6,244 bases of DNA from DATIRA01 sp964553405 (GTDB lineage Bacteria; Pseudomonadota; Gammaproteobacteria; Steroidobacterales; Steroidobacteraceae), in contig CAZKLS010000144.1 of NCBI GenBank assembly GCA_964553405.1, forward strand, positions 1-6,244, given 5' to 3'. The notes under the pieces are model-generated. The model made no database searches and was not told the origin of the DNA. It worked only from the letters and a program-made list of their open reading frames with translations. Each line of letters starts with the position of its first letter. The first letter of the stretch is position 1. The position numbers and the translations under genes were made by a program. Positions 5,530 to 6,244 of the stretch are shown here, piece after piece.

Positions 5530-6244
<715 letters not shown>

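Overview
The window looks like ordinary chromosomal core sequence from a high-GC gammaproteobacterium. The gene order bamE(omlA)-fur-recN-nadK-hrcA-grpE-dnaK is the stress and envelope neighbourhood known from this class: nadK-recN-bamE next to grpE as in enterobacteria, divergent omlA/fur as in Pseudomonas and Xanthomonas, and hrcA-grpE-dnaK as in Xanthomonadales and related lineages. The presence of hrcA and the strong G+C bias at third codon positions argue against an enterobacterium. Genus cannot be read from this sequence.

Layout: (1) 1-476, minus strand, the 5' part of bamE, a lipoprotein of the outer-membrane beta-barrel assembly machine, running off the left edge. (2) 477-565, a short divergent promoter region. 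(3) 566-997, plus strand, fur, the ferric uptake regulator. (4) 921-2690, minus strand, recN, an SMC-like DNA repair ATPase whose 3' end overlaps the 3' end of fur by 77 bp. (5) 2697-3605, minus strand, nadK (NAD kinase), 6 bp ahead of recN and probably cotranscribed with it. (6) 3606-3761, a divergent intergenic region. (7) 3762-4829, 4907-5452 and 5530-6244, plus strand, hrcA, grpE and the first 238 codons of dnaK, the last running off the right edge.

How they work together: hrcA, grpE and dnaK form a heat-shock cluster. HrcA is the CIRCE-binding repressor, GrpE the nucleotide exchange factor, and DnaK the Hsp70 chaperone. Two close matches to sigma-32 promoters with the same 13-nt spacing lie directly ahead of grpE and dnaK. 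No CIRCE operator was found in the window, so HrcA probably acts on targets elsewhere, classically groESL. The leftward genes link NADP supply, double-strand break repair and outer-membrane assembly, with fur convergent between recN and bamE.

No mobile element, CRISPR array, tRNA, rRNA or phage-like gene was seen, and no previously undescribed system is apparent. The points most worth a second look are the antisense-encoded tail of RecN over fur, the paired sigma-32 promoters without CIRCE, and a strong hairpin in the grpE leader.
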